Part shown: positions 8,571 through 16,973 of the stretch, piece by piece
Position numbering within the stretch: position 1 is the stretch's first letter
Layout: every line of letters begins with the position of its first letter
NCBI RefSeq assembly: GCF_009762775.1
Contig: NZ_CP046401.1
Location: 3,100,001 to 3,164,000 of the forward strand
Length of the DNA: 64,000 nt
Direction: 5' to 3'
Origin: Maribellus comscasis
GTDB lineage: Bacteria; Bacteroidota; Bacteroidia; Bacteroidales; Prolixibacteraceae
The notes under the pieces: generated by a model
What the model saw: the letters and a program-made list of their open reading frames with translations, nothing else
Told to the model about the DNA's origin: nothing
Database searches by the model: none
Program-made: the position numbers and the translations under genes

Positions 8571-10022
8571 GTGCTAAAAATCTTTATTTCCATTTTAGTT
8601 TTTATTCAATGGGCAAATGTGTTACCGGCAGAAAACTCACCTGGTGACAGCATTATCAATATGGCAAAAAATTACATTAGAAAATCACAACCCGATGCTG
8701 CAATTCCGCTTTTAATACATCTCATAGATAGCAGTAGATATGATGAAACTATAATTAAAGCTAATATCAATCTTGCTGAAGCATATCGCCAGAAAAAAGA
8801 GTATAAAAAAGGGATTGATCTGATTAAATTCATTCTGAAAAAATACAAATTGGCTGATGATGATTTAGCCTTTGCTTATAACCGGATAGCTGCTTTGTAC
8901 AATGAATCCGAAGACAGGCAATTGCATGGAAAAGACAGTGCCATTTATTATTCAGAACGTTGCATAAAACTTGCAGAACAAACGGGAAATATTAATTTGC
9001 TTGCTACATCTCAAAATGAGATTGCATATGCATACCGGACAAAAAGGGATTTACAAAGATCATTGGACTATTGTCAAAAAGCTTATACAAATTTTATTGA
9101 TTTGCGTATGTATGAATACGCTATAAATGTAGCTATTAATCTGAGTGGAACATATATCGATCTTCATGAATACGATAAAGCGCTTGAAGTAAATGAAGAA
9201 GCATTTCAATTGTTTTCAGAAGATTTAAATAAAAATCTTTACATGCGCTTATACTTGAATAAGGCACATGTATATCAAATGATGGAAGACTATAAAAATG
9301 CTTTTGAGGCTATGGGTACAGCCCGGAGTATGCAAAAAACCTATTACGAAGACCGAATCAGGTTTCAGATTAACGAAATGTCGGCCAAGTATGATTTGCA
9401 AACGAAGGAATTTCAGATTAAGGAAATTGAAGCTAACCAGAAAATAATTGCTCAACAAAAGAAGTATTTGTCTATTATTCTTATAATTGTGGTATTTACT
9501 TTTGTTATCACATTGCTTACTATTTACTTAAAGCGAAAGAACAGTATTCAAAAAGAAAAGTTAACAGAACAGGAAAACTTACGCCTTAAACTAAGCCTCG
9601 ACGCGAAGGAAAGAGAATTGCACTATAAAAACAGGGAACTTTCAGAGGCTATTTCTGCCACAATTTCCATAAATGAAACACTAAAGTCAATCAAATTGCT
9701 GCTGAACCCCGATTCGAATGGGAAAGCTATAAAGGCTATAAACGGCACCCTGAACAGAAATCTGAACTGGGAGAAGTTTCAGGTAACTTTTAATGAAGTT
9801 TATCCTGCTTTTTTTGTCCATTTAAATGAGAGATATCCGGCGTTAACAAAAAATGAGAAACGACTTTGTGCATTTTTACTAATGGATATGAAGACGAGTG
9901 AAATTGCAAATCTTATGAACATTTCAGAAACATCGGTAAGTAAAAACAGAAACCGTTTGCGAAAAAAATTAGGATTGGAAGGCAGCATTGATATTACGGC
10001 ATTCTTTAAGACTTTTGTGTAA
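8571..10022 (+). CDS. membrane-anchored TPR protein with C-terminal helix-turn-helix
   Basis: A 483-residue protein of a design common in Bacteroidota. It has an N-terminal signal-like segment (1-20), about six tetratricopeptide-like helical repeats (roughly 25-270), one membrane helix (about 297-318), a cytoplasmic coiled coil, and a C-terminal LuxR-like helix-turn-helix. The HTH includes LTKNEKRLCAFLLMD, then TSEIANLMNISETSVSKNRNRLRKKL. It probably senses something with the periplasmic TPR part and controls transcription while bound to the membrane. The GTG start is chosen because an in-frame upstream alternative is absent. The three + strand genes behind it are its likely targets (inferred from position). 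It opens the block that separates atpB from atpZ. Confidence 0.85.
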   Translation: MLKIFISILVFIQWANVLPAENSPGDSIINMAKNYIRKSQPDAAIPLLIHLIDSSRYDETIIKANINLAEAYRQKKEYKKGIDLIKFILKKYKLADDDLAFAYNRIAALYNESEDRQLHGKDSAIYYSERCIKLAEQTGNINLLATSQNEIAYAYRTKRDLQRSLDYCQKAYTNFIDLRMYEYAINVAINLSGTYIDLHEYDKALEVNEEAFQLFSEDLNKNLYMRLYLNKAHVYQMMEDYKNAFEAMGTARSMQKTYYEDRIRFQINEMSAKYDLQTKEFQIKEIEANQKIIAQQKKYLSIILIIVVFTFVITLLTIYLKRKNSIQKEKLTEQENLRLKLSLDAKERELHYKNRELSEAISATISINETLKSIKLLLNPDSNGKAIKAINGTLNRNLNWEKFQVTFNEVYPAFFVHLNERYPALTKNEKRLCAFLLMDMKTSEIANLMNISETSVSKNRNRLRKKLGLEGSIDITAFFKTFV

Positions 10023-10151
10023 ATTACTGCAATTGTTGTCTGCGCAAGGAGTCAAATTTCTTCAACTATTTGAATAATACTGAACTTATGTAGTATTTAA
10101 CTTTCTCGATTTTGTCATACCTGTTTCTTTTCCAAATACCTGGATGTTTCA

Positions 10152-10159
10152 TAAATTTG
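10152..10159 (+). promoter_or_regulatory. candidate -7 element before the T9SS cargo gene
   Basis: TAAATTTG matches TAnnTTTG in the 264-base spacer after the regulator. It would leave a leader of about 120 bases before the ATG at 10287. No good -33 partner was seen. Confidence 0.35.
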
Positions 10160-10286
10160 GTATTAGCAGTTATACAACGCTGTATCATAAGTTAATATTT
10201 CCAGAAAGCTTTCTGATGAGGTTGCGAATTGCCTTGCGGAAAAGAGAAAGGACGCAAAAAATTAAAATTTTAAAAAAACCAACATT

Positions 10287-10745
10287 ATGAGATTTCAAGT
10301 ATTTTTTCTGATGTTTCTGTGTTCTCTTGTGACCTATGGTCAGGATATTGTTTTAAGTTCCAAAATGATGGCCACAAGTGGGACAAGCCAAAATTTTAAT
10401 GCCGTGAATATTTCCCGATGGAGCTTGGGAGAAGTTCATTCGTTAACATTCGGCGATAATAGAATTGCCGAAATAAACAAAGTTGGGTGGGATGTCACTT
10501 CTTATCCGAACCCCTTTACCAGCGAATTGAGCCTTGATTTTCAGATTGCAAAAGAAATGAAAGTTGAAATCAAGGTAGTGGATATAAATGGGAAAAAAGT
10601 CTATTCTCAAAATAACTGGTCGGTACTGAAAGGACAGACAATTCAACTCAATTTGGAATATCTCGTTTCAGGTACTTATCTCATTTTTGTGTTGCCTGAA
10701 GATGAAAAGGTTATGAAAGTTTTTAAGGTTCAGAAAAGTCGATAA
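10287..10745 (+). CDS. small T9SS type A sorting domain protein
   Basis: A 152-residue secreted protein. It has an N-terminal signal peptide (residues 1-18, ending VTYGQ) and a short beta-rich stretch with the pattern SRWSLGEVHSLTFGDN. The C-terminal domain of about 75 residues is a T9SS sorting domain: it begins SYPNPF, continues with the VVDINGKKVY and SGTYLIFVL strands, and ends in KVFKVQKSR. Type IX secretion would export it across the outer membrane and attach or release it. It stands between the membrane regulator and a second surface protein, so a shared regulon is likely. The specific function is unknown. Confidence 0.85.
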   Translation: MRFQVFFLMFLCSLVTYGQDIVLSSKMMATSGTSQNFNAVNISRWSLGEVHSLTFGDNRIAEINKVGWDVTSYPNPFTSELSLDFQIAKEMKVEIKVVDINGKKVYSQNNWSVLKGQTIQLNLEYLVSGTYLIFVLPEDEKVMKVFKVQKSR

Positions 10746-10779
10746 AAAATCAATTATAAACTTCCTAAATTTTACCAAT

Positions 10780-11867
10780 ATGAAAAAATTTATACTCGTA
10801 TTTGTTTTGGGTATTATGATTTTTAATGCCTTTGCACAAACGCCTGAAGGGATTGTATATCAGGCAGAAGCCCGGGATAATAGTGGGAATCTTTATCAAA
10901 ATGTGTTCTTAGATGTTCAAATAACAATTCTGAAAGACTATATACAGGGAGAAGTTGTTTGGATTGGAAACCACCAGGTAACCGCCAACAATTACGGCAT
11001 GTTTGTTCTGATAATTGGCACAGGGGAAAATGATGCCGGATATGATTTTGATACAATTTTCTGGGGAGAATATCCTCACTTTCTAAATGTTAAGGTGAAA
11101 AAGAGTGAAAGTTCTTTATGGATTGATATGGGAACCGAGCAGTTTCTGTCAGTTCCCTATGCTCTACATTCAAAAACGGCAAGCGAAATTATTTATGATC
11201 AGGGAAGTAGTTTAAAAAGCGCCGAACCCGGTGTTTCTTCGCAAAACTGGTCTTTGTTTGGAAACTTGAAATCGGACCCGGAGAAAGATAAACTGGGTAC
11301 AACCGATGATGCCGACCTTGTTTTTGTTACCAATAATATTGAGCGTTTACGTATTACTGCCGATGGTCAACTGGTGACTCCTGAAGGTTCCGGATTGGTT
11401 TTGGGAGGCAACCTGGCAGTTTCCGGTGACAGCACGAAGATCGATAAGGATTTGTATGTGGGTAGAAATGTTTACCTAAATACAAGCGACGAATTTTTTC
11501 CTAAAGGCAAGGCAAAAGTTATCTTGGAAATAATGTAGCATTTATGGGGCAAATTCCGGTTAAAATTATAGGGCCTGCACAAAACGGAGATTATATCGTT
11601 GCAAAGGGAGAATTTCCCGGATATGGCGTTGCTGTCAATCCGAAAAAAATGACGGTTGACGATTTTAAACTGGCTGTTGGAAGGTCGTGGGAAACAAATA
11701 CTGCCAGTGGTCCCAAGATGGTAAATACGGTTGTTGGAGTGCATAACGGAGATTATTTGAATGTATTTAAACAGTACGAACAGCGTTTTAAAGAATCAGA
11801 AGATCGTTTACAGGCACTGGAGTCAAAAATTGAAATACTTGCCGGAGAAATAGTGATAGAGAAATAG
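10780..11867 (+). pseudogene. secreted surface protein gene with a -1 frameshift near 11514-11518
   Basis: The first part (10780-11538, 252 codons) has a signal peptide ending in AFAQ. It then has a Bacteroidota surface-protein domain with the pattern PEGIVYQAEARDNSGN ... FGEYPHFLNVKV-like strands ... QFLSVPYALHSK. It stops just after FFPKGKAK. Reading one base back after the AAAA at 11514-11517 continues as SYLGNNVAFMGQIPVKIIG straight into the second open frame (11544-11867). That frame carries GDYIVAKG, GYGVAVNPKKM and a C-terminal coiled coil. The two pieces therefore make one protein of about 360 residues. The cause could be a lost A in a homopolymer, true decay or a sequencing error. 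The tail resembles C-terminal domains of trimeric fibre-like proteins, which is only a suggestion. Confidence 0.8.
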
Positions 11868-11882
11868 CAGTAAAATCAGCTT

Positions 11883-11921
11883 GCTCAAAAGTTTTCATTG
11901 TAAACTTTTGGGCAGCTTTTA
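11883..11921 (+). terminator. intrinsic terminator after the frameshifted gene
   Basis: A 12-bp stem (GCTCAAAAGTTT / AAACTTTTGGGC, one wobble) with a 7-base loop, followed by AGCTTTTATTTG. It separates the frameshifted gene from the secreted unknown at 11939. Confidence 0.7.
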
Positions 11922-11938
11922 TTTGTAAAATAATACAT

Positions 11939-12502
11939 ATGTTAAAATATATTTTCTTTTTTCTTTCTTTTGTTGCTACCAATGTTTTATTTGGGCAAAA
12001 CAATAAGGAGGAGAAAAACGATATCGCTTCAAATGTTATTAAAGAATGGTTAATTGATCTTAATCAAAAAGGACTGGAGTTAAAAGGCGATTCCTTAATT
12101 GTAAGCCAGGAGGTTTTGAAGGTGCTCGACGATGAGGCCTACAGAAAAACCATCTATCCTGAAATTTACTCCTGGGAACCGGCGATTCAGTTTATTCAAA
12201 AAGAGGAGTTGAAACCGGCTTTCTGGTATTTTATTAATATGTATCCTGAAAATGAAAAAAACAAAGAGTTGGTGATAAAATCAGTGATAACTTACGACCA
12301 GCTTTTTAAAATGGACGAATTACTCATCAATACATTTTATACCTATAGCTTTTTAGATCCTGAAATAGGCAAGATAAATAACGGAGTTCCGGAGATTATA
12401 AGACCGGATGTTCTGGAAAAAAAACTGAAAGTTGTAAATGAAATTGTGAGTTATGTGCAAGCCTTCAGAAAAAATCAGGAAAACGACAACAGGAGTCAAT
12501 GA
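11939..12502 (+). CDS. secreted protein of unknown function
   Basis: A 187-residue protein with a clear signal peptide (hydrophobic residues 3-18 ending LFGQ) and a mostly helical, charged mature part. I recognise no domain. Its sequence (IKEWLIDLNQKG, EPAIQFIQKEEL, PAFWYFINMYPEN) has no catalytic motif. It lies behind a terminator, so it may have its own promoter, and it converges on the AtpI-like gene at 12536. It is the last gene of the + strand block inside the ATP synthase cluster. Confidence 0.65.
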   Translation: MLKYIFFFLSFVATNVLFGQNNKEEKNDIASNVIKEWLIDLNQKGLELKGDSLIVSQEVLKVLDDEAYRKTIYPEIYSWEPAIQFIQKEELKPAFWYFINMYPENEKNKELVIKSVITYDQLFKMDELLINTFYTYSFLDPEIGKINNGVPEIIRPDVLEKKLKVVNEIVSYVQAFRKNQENDNRSQ

Positions 12503-12535
12503 TTTTTAATAGCTTATGGTAAAAAGACATCTGAT

Positions 12536-12925
12536 TTAGGTATCTTTTCTTTTGGAAATCCGGGTGATTTCTGAAACTTCAACAAAGGAAAAAACAAGGT
12601 AAAGGAAAAACAGGGCAATTACAAAAACGAGCGCATTTTCCGGGTCGTTGGCAATATATACAACTGCAAAAACCGAATAGACGATCAATTTGAAAAAAGT
12701 GACCAACATGGTACTTCGTGTAAATTTCCCTATATCCTTTTTTGCCAGTTTTAACTGATAGGTGTGCACAGCTATGGCAACAATTAAAAAGAAAACCAAA
12801 GCATACGGGAAAACTGATAAATAGTATTGTGGAATAAAAAGTGAAAAAGCCAGCCAGCCAACTAGTACAATAGCCGCAGATAAGGTGAGTATTTTTACAA
12901 TAAATCGTTTTAAACTGGTGTTCAT
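12536..12925 (-). CDS. AtpI-like four-helix membrane protein
   Basis: A 129-residue protein with four predicted membrane helices (about 10-32, 36-55, 72-92, 97-115). It has the size and topology of ATP synthase protein I. Its start overlaps the stop of atpZ by 4 bases, so it is translationally coupled. In Bacteroidota a gene like this usually stands between atpZ and atpB; here it is cut off from atpB by the + strand block. The sequence itself is poorly conserved, so the assignment rests on topology and neighbourhood. Confidence 0.65.
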   Translation of the reverse strand: MNTSLKRFIVKILTLSAAIVLVGWLAFSLFIPQYYLSVFPYALVFFLIVAIAVHTYQLKLAKKDIGKFTRSTMLVTFFKLIVYSVFAVVYIANDPENALVFVIALFFLYLVFSFVEVSEITRISKRKDT

Positions 12926-13146
12926 TTTTTTAGCAGGTTTCTGGTTCCGTAAATAATTGCAACTATAACTGAAAATACCATTAATCCCAATGTAAATCCT
13001 TTAAATTCATTTTCTATCCATTGGTCAATTTTATAGCCAAGGAATGTAAAAATTCCGATGATGGCCATCATTTCGAACCCCAGGCTGGAATAGCGAATAA
13101 AGTTATCTAACTTCTTTTTGGGTTTATTTTGTTTTTGGTTGTTCAT
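12922..13146 (-). CDS. atpZ: AtpZ/AtpI family ATP synthase accessory protein
   Basis: A 74-residue protein with a Lys/Gln-rich N-terminus and two membrane helices separated by the short loop GYKIDQWIENEF, the hallmark of the AtpZ/AtpI family (G-x-x-I/L-D). AtpI helps c-ring assembly, and AtpZ has been linked to Mg/Ca transport into the enzyme in other bacteria. Its start lies 23 bases inside the upstream bactofilin gene, so the two are coupled. Confidence 0.82.
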   Translation of the reverse strand: MNNQKQNKPKKKLDNFIRYSSLGFEMMAIIGIFTFLGYKIDQWIENEFKGFTLGLMVFSVIVAIIYGTRNLLKK

Positions 13147-13525
13147 AGGCAGGTTTTTCTCCCCCCATATTACAGTTCCCTATATAAATTGATCCCGGTT
13201 CAACAGAAAGTTTTCCGATAACTATGTCTCCGTATACTTTAGCTGTCGATTTCATACTTAAAACATCAAGAACTTTGAGTTTGCCTTTTATAAATCCTGA
13301 AACTTCAAGGTTAGTGCAATTTATTTCACCTGTTATCTTCCCCTGAGGGCCTACAACCAACTTTCCCTTCGCTATAACATTTCCTTCAAGTGTTCCGTCA
13401 ATGCGTATATCTCCGGATGCTGAAACATTGCCTTTAATTACAGTTCCTTCACTAATAATATTTATTGTTTGGGATGGTACTTCTCCGTAGGTTTTAGTGG
13501 TTTGTTTAGCCATTTTTAGAATCAT
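13124..13525 (-). CDS. bactofilin (polymer-forming cytoskeletal protein)
   Basis: A 133-residue protein made almost entirely of short beta repeats with the rhythm SGDIRIDGTLEGNVIAKGKLVVG, ending in the variable tail GGEKPAYEQPKTK. This is the bactofilin/DUF583 right-handed beta-helix, which polymerises without nucleotides and scaffolds cell-wall or surface functions. Two starts are possible: 13525 (MILKMAK) or 13513 (MAKQTTK). It overlaps atpZ by 23 bases. Bactofilin next to atpZ/atpI is a recurring Bacteroidota arrangement. Confidence 0.9.
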   Translation of the reverse strand: MILKMAKQTTKTYGEVPSQTINIISEGTVIKGNVSASGDIRIDGTLEGNVIAKGKLVVGPQGKITGEINCTNLEVSGFIKGKLKVLDVLSMKSTAKVYGDIVIGKLSVEPGSIYIGNCNMGGEKPAYEQPKTK

Positions 13526-13590
13526 TTAATAATTTCTCTTTAAAGTACTGGTTTTACAACTTCTTTAAGGGGAAAATTTGGCGTTTGAAA

Positions 13591-13606
13591 TTACAAAATT
13601 TTGTAA
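13591..13606. promoter_or_regulatory. 16-bp perfect palindrome upstream of bactofilin
   Basis: TTACAAAATTTTGTAA is a perfect palindrome about 65 bases upstream of the bactofilin start. A - strand TACTTTTG (-7 type) is nearby at 13620-13613. It may be an operator for the bactofilin/atpZ transcript, or simply an AT-rich coincidence. Confidence 0.35.
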
Positions 13607-13655
13607 AGGCTCCAAAAGTAATTTTCTTTTTTTCCGGAAGAAGGTCAGTTTTGTG

Positions 13656-14669
13656 TTATTTCTCTACAGGAGGACTATAGGCCCATTTCAGGAACACACT
13701 TCCCCAGGTAAATCCTGCACCAAAGGCTGCAAGAATTATATTGTCGCCTTTTTTTAGTTGATTCTCATAATCGTATAAACAAAGTGGTATTGTTGCAGCG
13801 GTGGTGTTTCCGTATTTTTGAATGTTGATCATCACCTTGTCTTTACTTACACCCATTCTGCGCGCTGTGGCATCGATAATACGCATGTTCGCCTGGTGTG
13901 GAACCAGCCATGCCACATCTTCAGATTTTAGTTTATTTTTTTTCATTATTTCAACAGCTACATCGGCCATGCTTGAAACTGCTGCTTTGAAAACGGCCTG
14001 TCCTTCCTGGTACACAAAGTGCTCGTCTCGTTCTACTGTTTCACAGGAAGCCGGGCGTAACGAACCTCCTGCTTTCATGTGAAGATGGTGCCGCCCAAGT
14101 CCGTCAACCCGATTGATATAATCAATAATACCAACTTCATCAATTGTTGGCTCGAGCAAAACTGCGGAACCGGCATCTCCGAACAATGGACAAGTTGTGC
14201 GGTCTTTGTAGTTTGTAATGGAAGACATCATGTCGGCCCCAACAATTATAACTTTTTTATACCGACCCGATTCGATAAACTGAACACCGGTGGACAGTGC
14301 AAAAATGAACCCCGAGCAGGCTGCGTTTAAATCAAAACTCCAGGCATTGTGAATCCCGGTTTTGTGTGCAATAATATTTGCAGTAGCCGGAAATGGCATG
14401 TCGGGTGTAATGGTGGCGCACATTAACATATCCACCTCGCCGGGAGAAGTATTTGTTTTTTCAAGCAATTCCATTACTGCCGCCGCACCCATATCGCTGG
14501 TTGCTTTTCCTTCTTCTTTTAAAATACGGCGTTCTTTTATACCGATGCGTTGCATTATCCATTCGTCGGATGTGTCAACCATGGTACTTATTTCGTCATT
14601 TGTTAATTTATAATCGGGTAAAAAAGCTCCAACTCCTGTAATTGCTGCCCTGATTTTTGTTCTGCGCAT
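13656..14669 (-). CDS. fabH: 3-oxoacyl-ACP synthase III
   Basis: This enzyme starts fatty-acid synthesis by condensing acetyl-CoA (or a branched acyl-CoA) with malonyl-ACP. The 337 residues contain the thiolase-fold catalytic triad: Cys118 in AACSGF, His258 in PHQANMR and Asn288 in YGNTTAAT. The C-terminal GAGFTWGS motif closes the active site. The gene follows rpmF and DUF177 on the same strand, the classic yceD-rpmF-fabH order without plsX. A hairpin at the rpmF stop and a 166-base gap suggest that it also has its own promoter. Confidence 0.96.
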   Translation of the reverse strand: MRRTKIRAAITGVGAFLPDYKLTNDEISTMVDTSDEWIMQRIGIKERRILKEEGKATSDMGAAAVMELLEKTNTSPGEVDMLMCATITPDMPFPATANIIAHKTGIHNAWSFDLNAACSGFIFALSTGVQFIESGRYKKVIIVGADMMSSITNYKDRTTCPLFGDAGSAVLLEPTIDEVGIIDYINRVDGLGRHHLHMKAGGSLRPASCETVERDEHFVYQEGQAVFKAAVSSMADVAVEIMKKNKLKSEDVAWLVPHQANMRIIDATARRMGVSKDKVMINIQKYGNTTAATIPLCLYDYENQLKKGDNIILAAFGAGFTWGSVFLKWAYSPPVEK

Positions 14670-14806
14670 TGTTGTAAAATTGTTTCAAAAAAATCTGGGT
14701 GAATATAGAAGTAATATGCTGTTTATGCAATGAAACAGGGGTGTGACAGACAAAGAGGTTAACAAATAATTAAGTTTATCCAGAACAATTAATTCTTATG
14801 TTCGAA

Positions 14807-14837
14807 AAATAAAAAAACCAGGTATTGTACCTGGTTT
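14807..14837 (-). terminator. terminator at the end of rpmF
   Basis: A perfect 9-bp stem (AAACCAGGT / ACCTGGTTT, 5-base loop, 14815-14837) runs on the - strand into a run of T. It overlaps the rpmF stop codon and would uncouple fabH from rpmF. Confidence 0.7.
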
Positions 14838-15021
14838 AAATTGCAATTTCTTTTTCAATAACCTGCTTGCCTCTGTAGTATCCACACTCCGGGCAAACGG
14901 TGTGATATTTCACTGTGGTTCCACAGTTTGAACAAGTTGCTAGCGTCGGGAGCGTAGCTTTGTAATGCGTACGCCTTTTATCCCTTCTCGATTTCGACGT
15001 TTTATGCTTCGGATGTGCCAT
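14836..15021 (-). CDS. rpmF: 50S ribosomal protein L32
   Basis: A 61-residue basic protein starting MAHPKHKTSKSRRDKRR. It has a zinc ribbon formed by two CxxC pairs (CSNCG and CPECG), so this is the zinc-dependent C+ form. It binds 23S rRNA near the exit region of the large subunit. It lies 12 bases after the DUF177 gene. Confidence 0.97.
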   Translation of the reverse strand: MAHPKHKTSKSRRDKRRTHYKATLPTLATCSNCGTTVKYHTVCPECGYYRGKQVIEKEIAI

Positions 15022-15033
15022 CGTATTTTAATT

Positions 15034-15576
15034 TTAATTATTATTTCCTAATTTACGTAATGCTTCCCAACGCGGATCAATTTGTTGTTGTTCTTCTTCC
15101 TCCGCCGGAAAACTCATATAATCTTTCAGTTTTTTTAGCATTTCTTTGTTGCATTCTCTTTTTCCGTCGTCATTTTTTGGATGAACATGCCGCAAAGGAA
15201 TACTTAACATTATATATTCATAAAAAATTTGTGCCAGGCTAATATGATGTTCTTCGGGTAAAACCCAAATAACATTTTCTCCGTCTTCAAACTCCTGTTC
15301 CCCGAATTTCACAAAAATTTCTGTTTTGTGTTTTATCTTTTGCTGGTAATTGTCCAGACACCGATCGCACACGAGTTCTACCCAACCTTTTATTTTAATG
15401 TGAAGTTTCAAAAAAGCACTTCGTTTCTCCAAAGTTACTTTTATTTCTGCCTCACCGTTATCAACCAGGCTACCTTCAAAGTGTTCAAAGAACCTACCGT
15501 CAACTTGGAATTCAAATTTATGCTCGCCTTCAGAAAGACCTTTAAAAGCAATGTTATATTTTGTTTTCCAATTCAC
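15034..15576 (-). CDS. DUF177 (YceD) protein
   Basis: A 180-residue protein counted from the GTG at 15576. A longer reading from a TTG at 15633 adds a hydrophobic stretch that does not fit the family. The central CDRCLDNY motif and the following Glu-rich region are diagnostic for DUF177/YceD, which is implicated in 23S rRNA processing or large-subunit assembly in bacteria and chloroplasts. It is the first gene of the rpmF operon. Confidence 0.85.
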   Translation of the reverse strand: MNWKTKYNIAFKGLSEGEHKFEFQVDGRFFEHFEGSLVDNGEAEIKVTLEKRSAFLKLHIKIKGWVELVCDRCLDNYQQKIKHKTEIFVKFGEQEFEDGENVIWVLPEEHHISLAQIFYEYIMLSIPLRHVHPKNDDGKRECNKEMLKKLKDYMSFPAEEEEQQQIDPRWEALRKLGNNN

Positions 15577-15690
15577 GGCTCGAAAAAAGTGTTGCAAAAG
15601 TATAAATTTTTTATAAACACCCGAAAAATTCAAAGAATTATTTCCGACTAGTTAAAATTGAATGAAAAATTAGCTTTGTTTTGGCAAGTT

Positions 15691-16875
15691 TCACTTATTC
15701 AACACAATCCGGAAAGTGGTTCCTTTTCCAATTTCAGATGATTTTATAAAGATTTTGCCACTGTGGTAGTTTTCGATGATTCGTTTTGCCAGCGAGAGTC
15801 CAAGCCCCCAGCCCCGTTTTTTTGTTGAGTACCCGGGATTAAAAACTGTTTTGTGTTGCGATTTGTGAATTCCTTTGCCGGTATCCGAAACATCGATGTT
15901 TATTGTGTTTTCCTTTTCTTTTATATTAATGGTAATTCTGCCGTTGTTATCCATTGCATCAATGGCATTTTTACAAAGGTTTTCAATCACCCACGAGAAC
16001 AGGGCTGCATTTAAAGGAGCGAGAATAAAATCGTTTTCGCCAAAGGAAGTTTCAAATTTAACTTTGCCTGAAGAGCGTGTTTTAAGATAACTAACGGTTG
16101 AGCTCAGTACTTCAACCAGATTTTGCTGTAGCAATTCCGGTTTAGAACCGATTTTGGAAAACCGTTCGGTTATTTTTTCCAGTCGCTGCGTATCTTTTTC
16201 AAACTCACCAATCAGGGTTTTGTCAACATTCTGTAATTTCAACAATTCAATCCAGGCCATTAAAGATGAAATGGGCGTACCCAACTGGTGGGCTGTTTCT
16301 TTTGACATGCCAACCCAAACCTGATTTTGTTCTGCCTTTTGTGTGGCATTGAAAGCAAAGTAGGACACCAAAATAAATATTACAATTACCACAAGCTGAA
16401 CCAACGGATAATAACGAAGGTTGCGCAAAATATTTGACTCACTAAAATAAAGTAAAAGTGTATTCTCTTCTGAAAGTTTTATTGGAATAGGGGGAGAATA
16501 GTCTTTCATTTTTTTGAGTTCTTTTGTAAGAACTTGTTCCCTTCTTTCTTTTTTGTAATTGATGTTGAAATCGTTATTAAAAGAACCATCGGGATTTACA
16601 ATAATAATTGGAATGGTTGTATTTTGCTCCAGAATTTCATTTATAAATGTTAAATAAGCAGAATTTAATTTTTGGAAATCGGACGATGACCCCGTTGCAC
16701 TTCCGCTGTCAACAAATCGTTTTGTCGCTTCAGCCCAGAGTTCAACCTTTTTTCGCTCTTCCTGAGCCATTTTCCCTGAAAGCCAGTTGGTATAGAGTAG
16801 TGAGGCAACGCCAATTATTACTGCCACAACAAGCAGCAAAATTTTGCCGCGTTTTCTTTTTAAATAAATATCCAA
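15691..16875 (-). CDS. membrane sensor histidine kinase
   Basis: A 394-residue kinase with two membrane helices (about 11-30 and 157-175) enclosing a periplasmic domain of about 125 residues. The H-box holds the phospho-accepting His196 in KETAHQLGTPISS. The ATPase domain has the N-box NLCKNAIDAMD, G1 DTGKGI and G2 GWGLGLSLAKRI. The HQLGTPIS form of the H-box is common in Bacteroidota kinases. No response regulator gene is adjacent, so the partner is elsewhere. It sits between DUF177 and dxs on the same strand. Confidence 0.9.
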   Translation of the reverse strand: MDIYLKRKRGKILLLVVAVIIGVASLLYTNWLSGKMAQEERKKVELWAEATKRFVDSGSATGSSSDFQKLNSAYLTFINEILEQNTTIPIIIVNPDGSFNNDFNINYKKERREQVLTKELKKMKDYSPPIPIKLSEENTLLLYFSESNILRNLRYYPLVQLVVIVIFILVSYFAFNATQKAEQNQVWVGMSKETAHQLGTPISSLMAWIELLKLQNVDKTLIGEFEKDTQRLEKITERFSKIGSKPELLQQNLVEVLSSTVSYLKTRSSGKVKFETSFGENDFILAPLNAALFSWVIENLCKNAIDAMDNNGRITINIKEKENTINIDVSDTGKGIHKSQHKTVFNPGYSTKKRGWGLGLSLAKRIIENYHSGKIFIKSSEIGKGTTFRIVLNK

Positions 16876-16973
16876 TACAAAGCGTTTTTATTTCAATAGT
16901 TGAAAACGAATGAAAGATATAAATATTATATCAGATAAAACAGGATTTTTTACTGAACGGGCCCACTCTGTAA

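Noticed and set aside
11505..11520. Programmed -1 ribosomal frameshift at the 10780 gene
   Set aside because: The site G-GCA-AAA-GTT is not a canonical slippery heptamer and no clear downstream pseudoknot was seen. A homopolymer indel explains it better, though this is not proven.
13591..13606. The palindrome as a transcription terminator for fabH
   Set aside because: It is pure A+T apart from one C and one G, has no loop and is followed by no T-run on the - strand, so an operator or chance is likelier.
15691..16875. Pairing of the histidine kinase with the receiver protein at 24.3 kb as one two-component system
   Set aside because: They are 7.4 kb apart, on opposite strands, with unrelated genes between, so nothing in the sequence links them.
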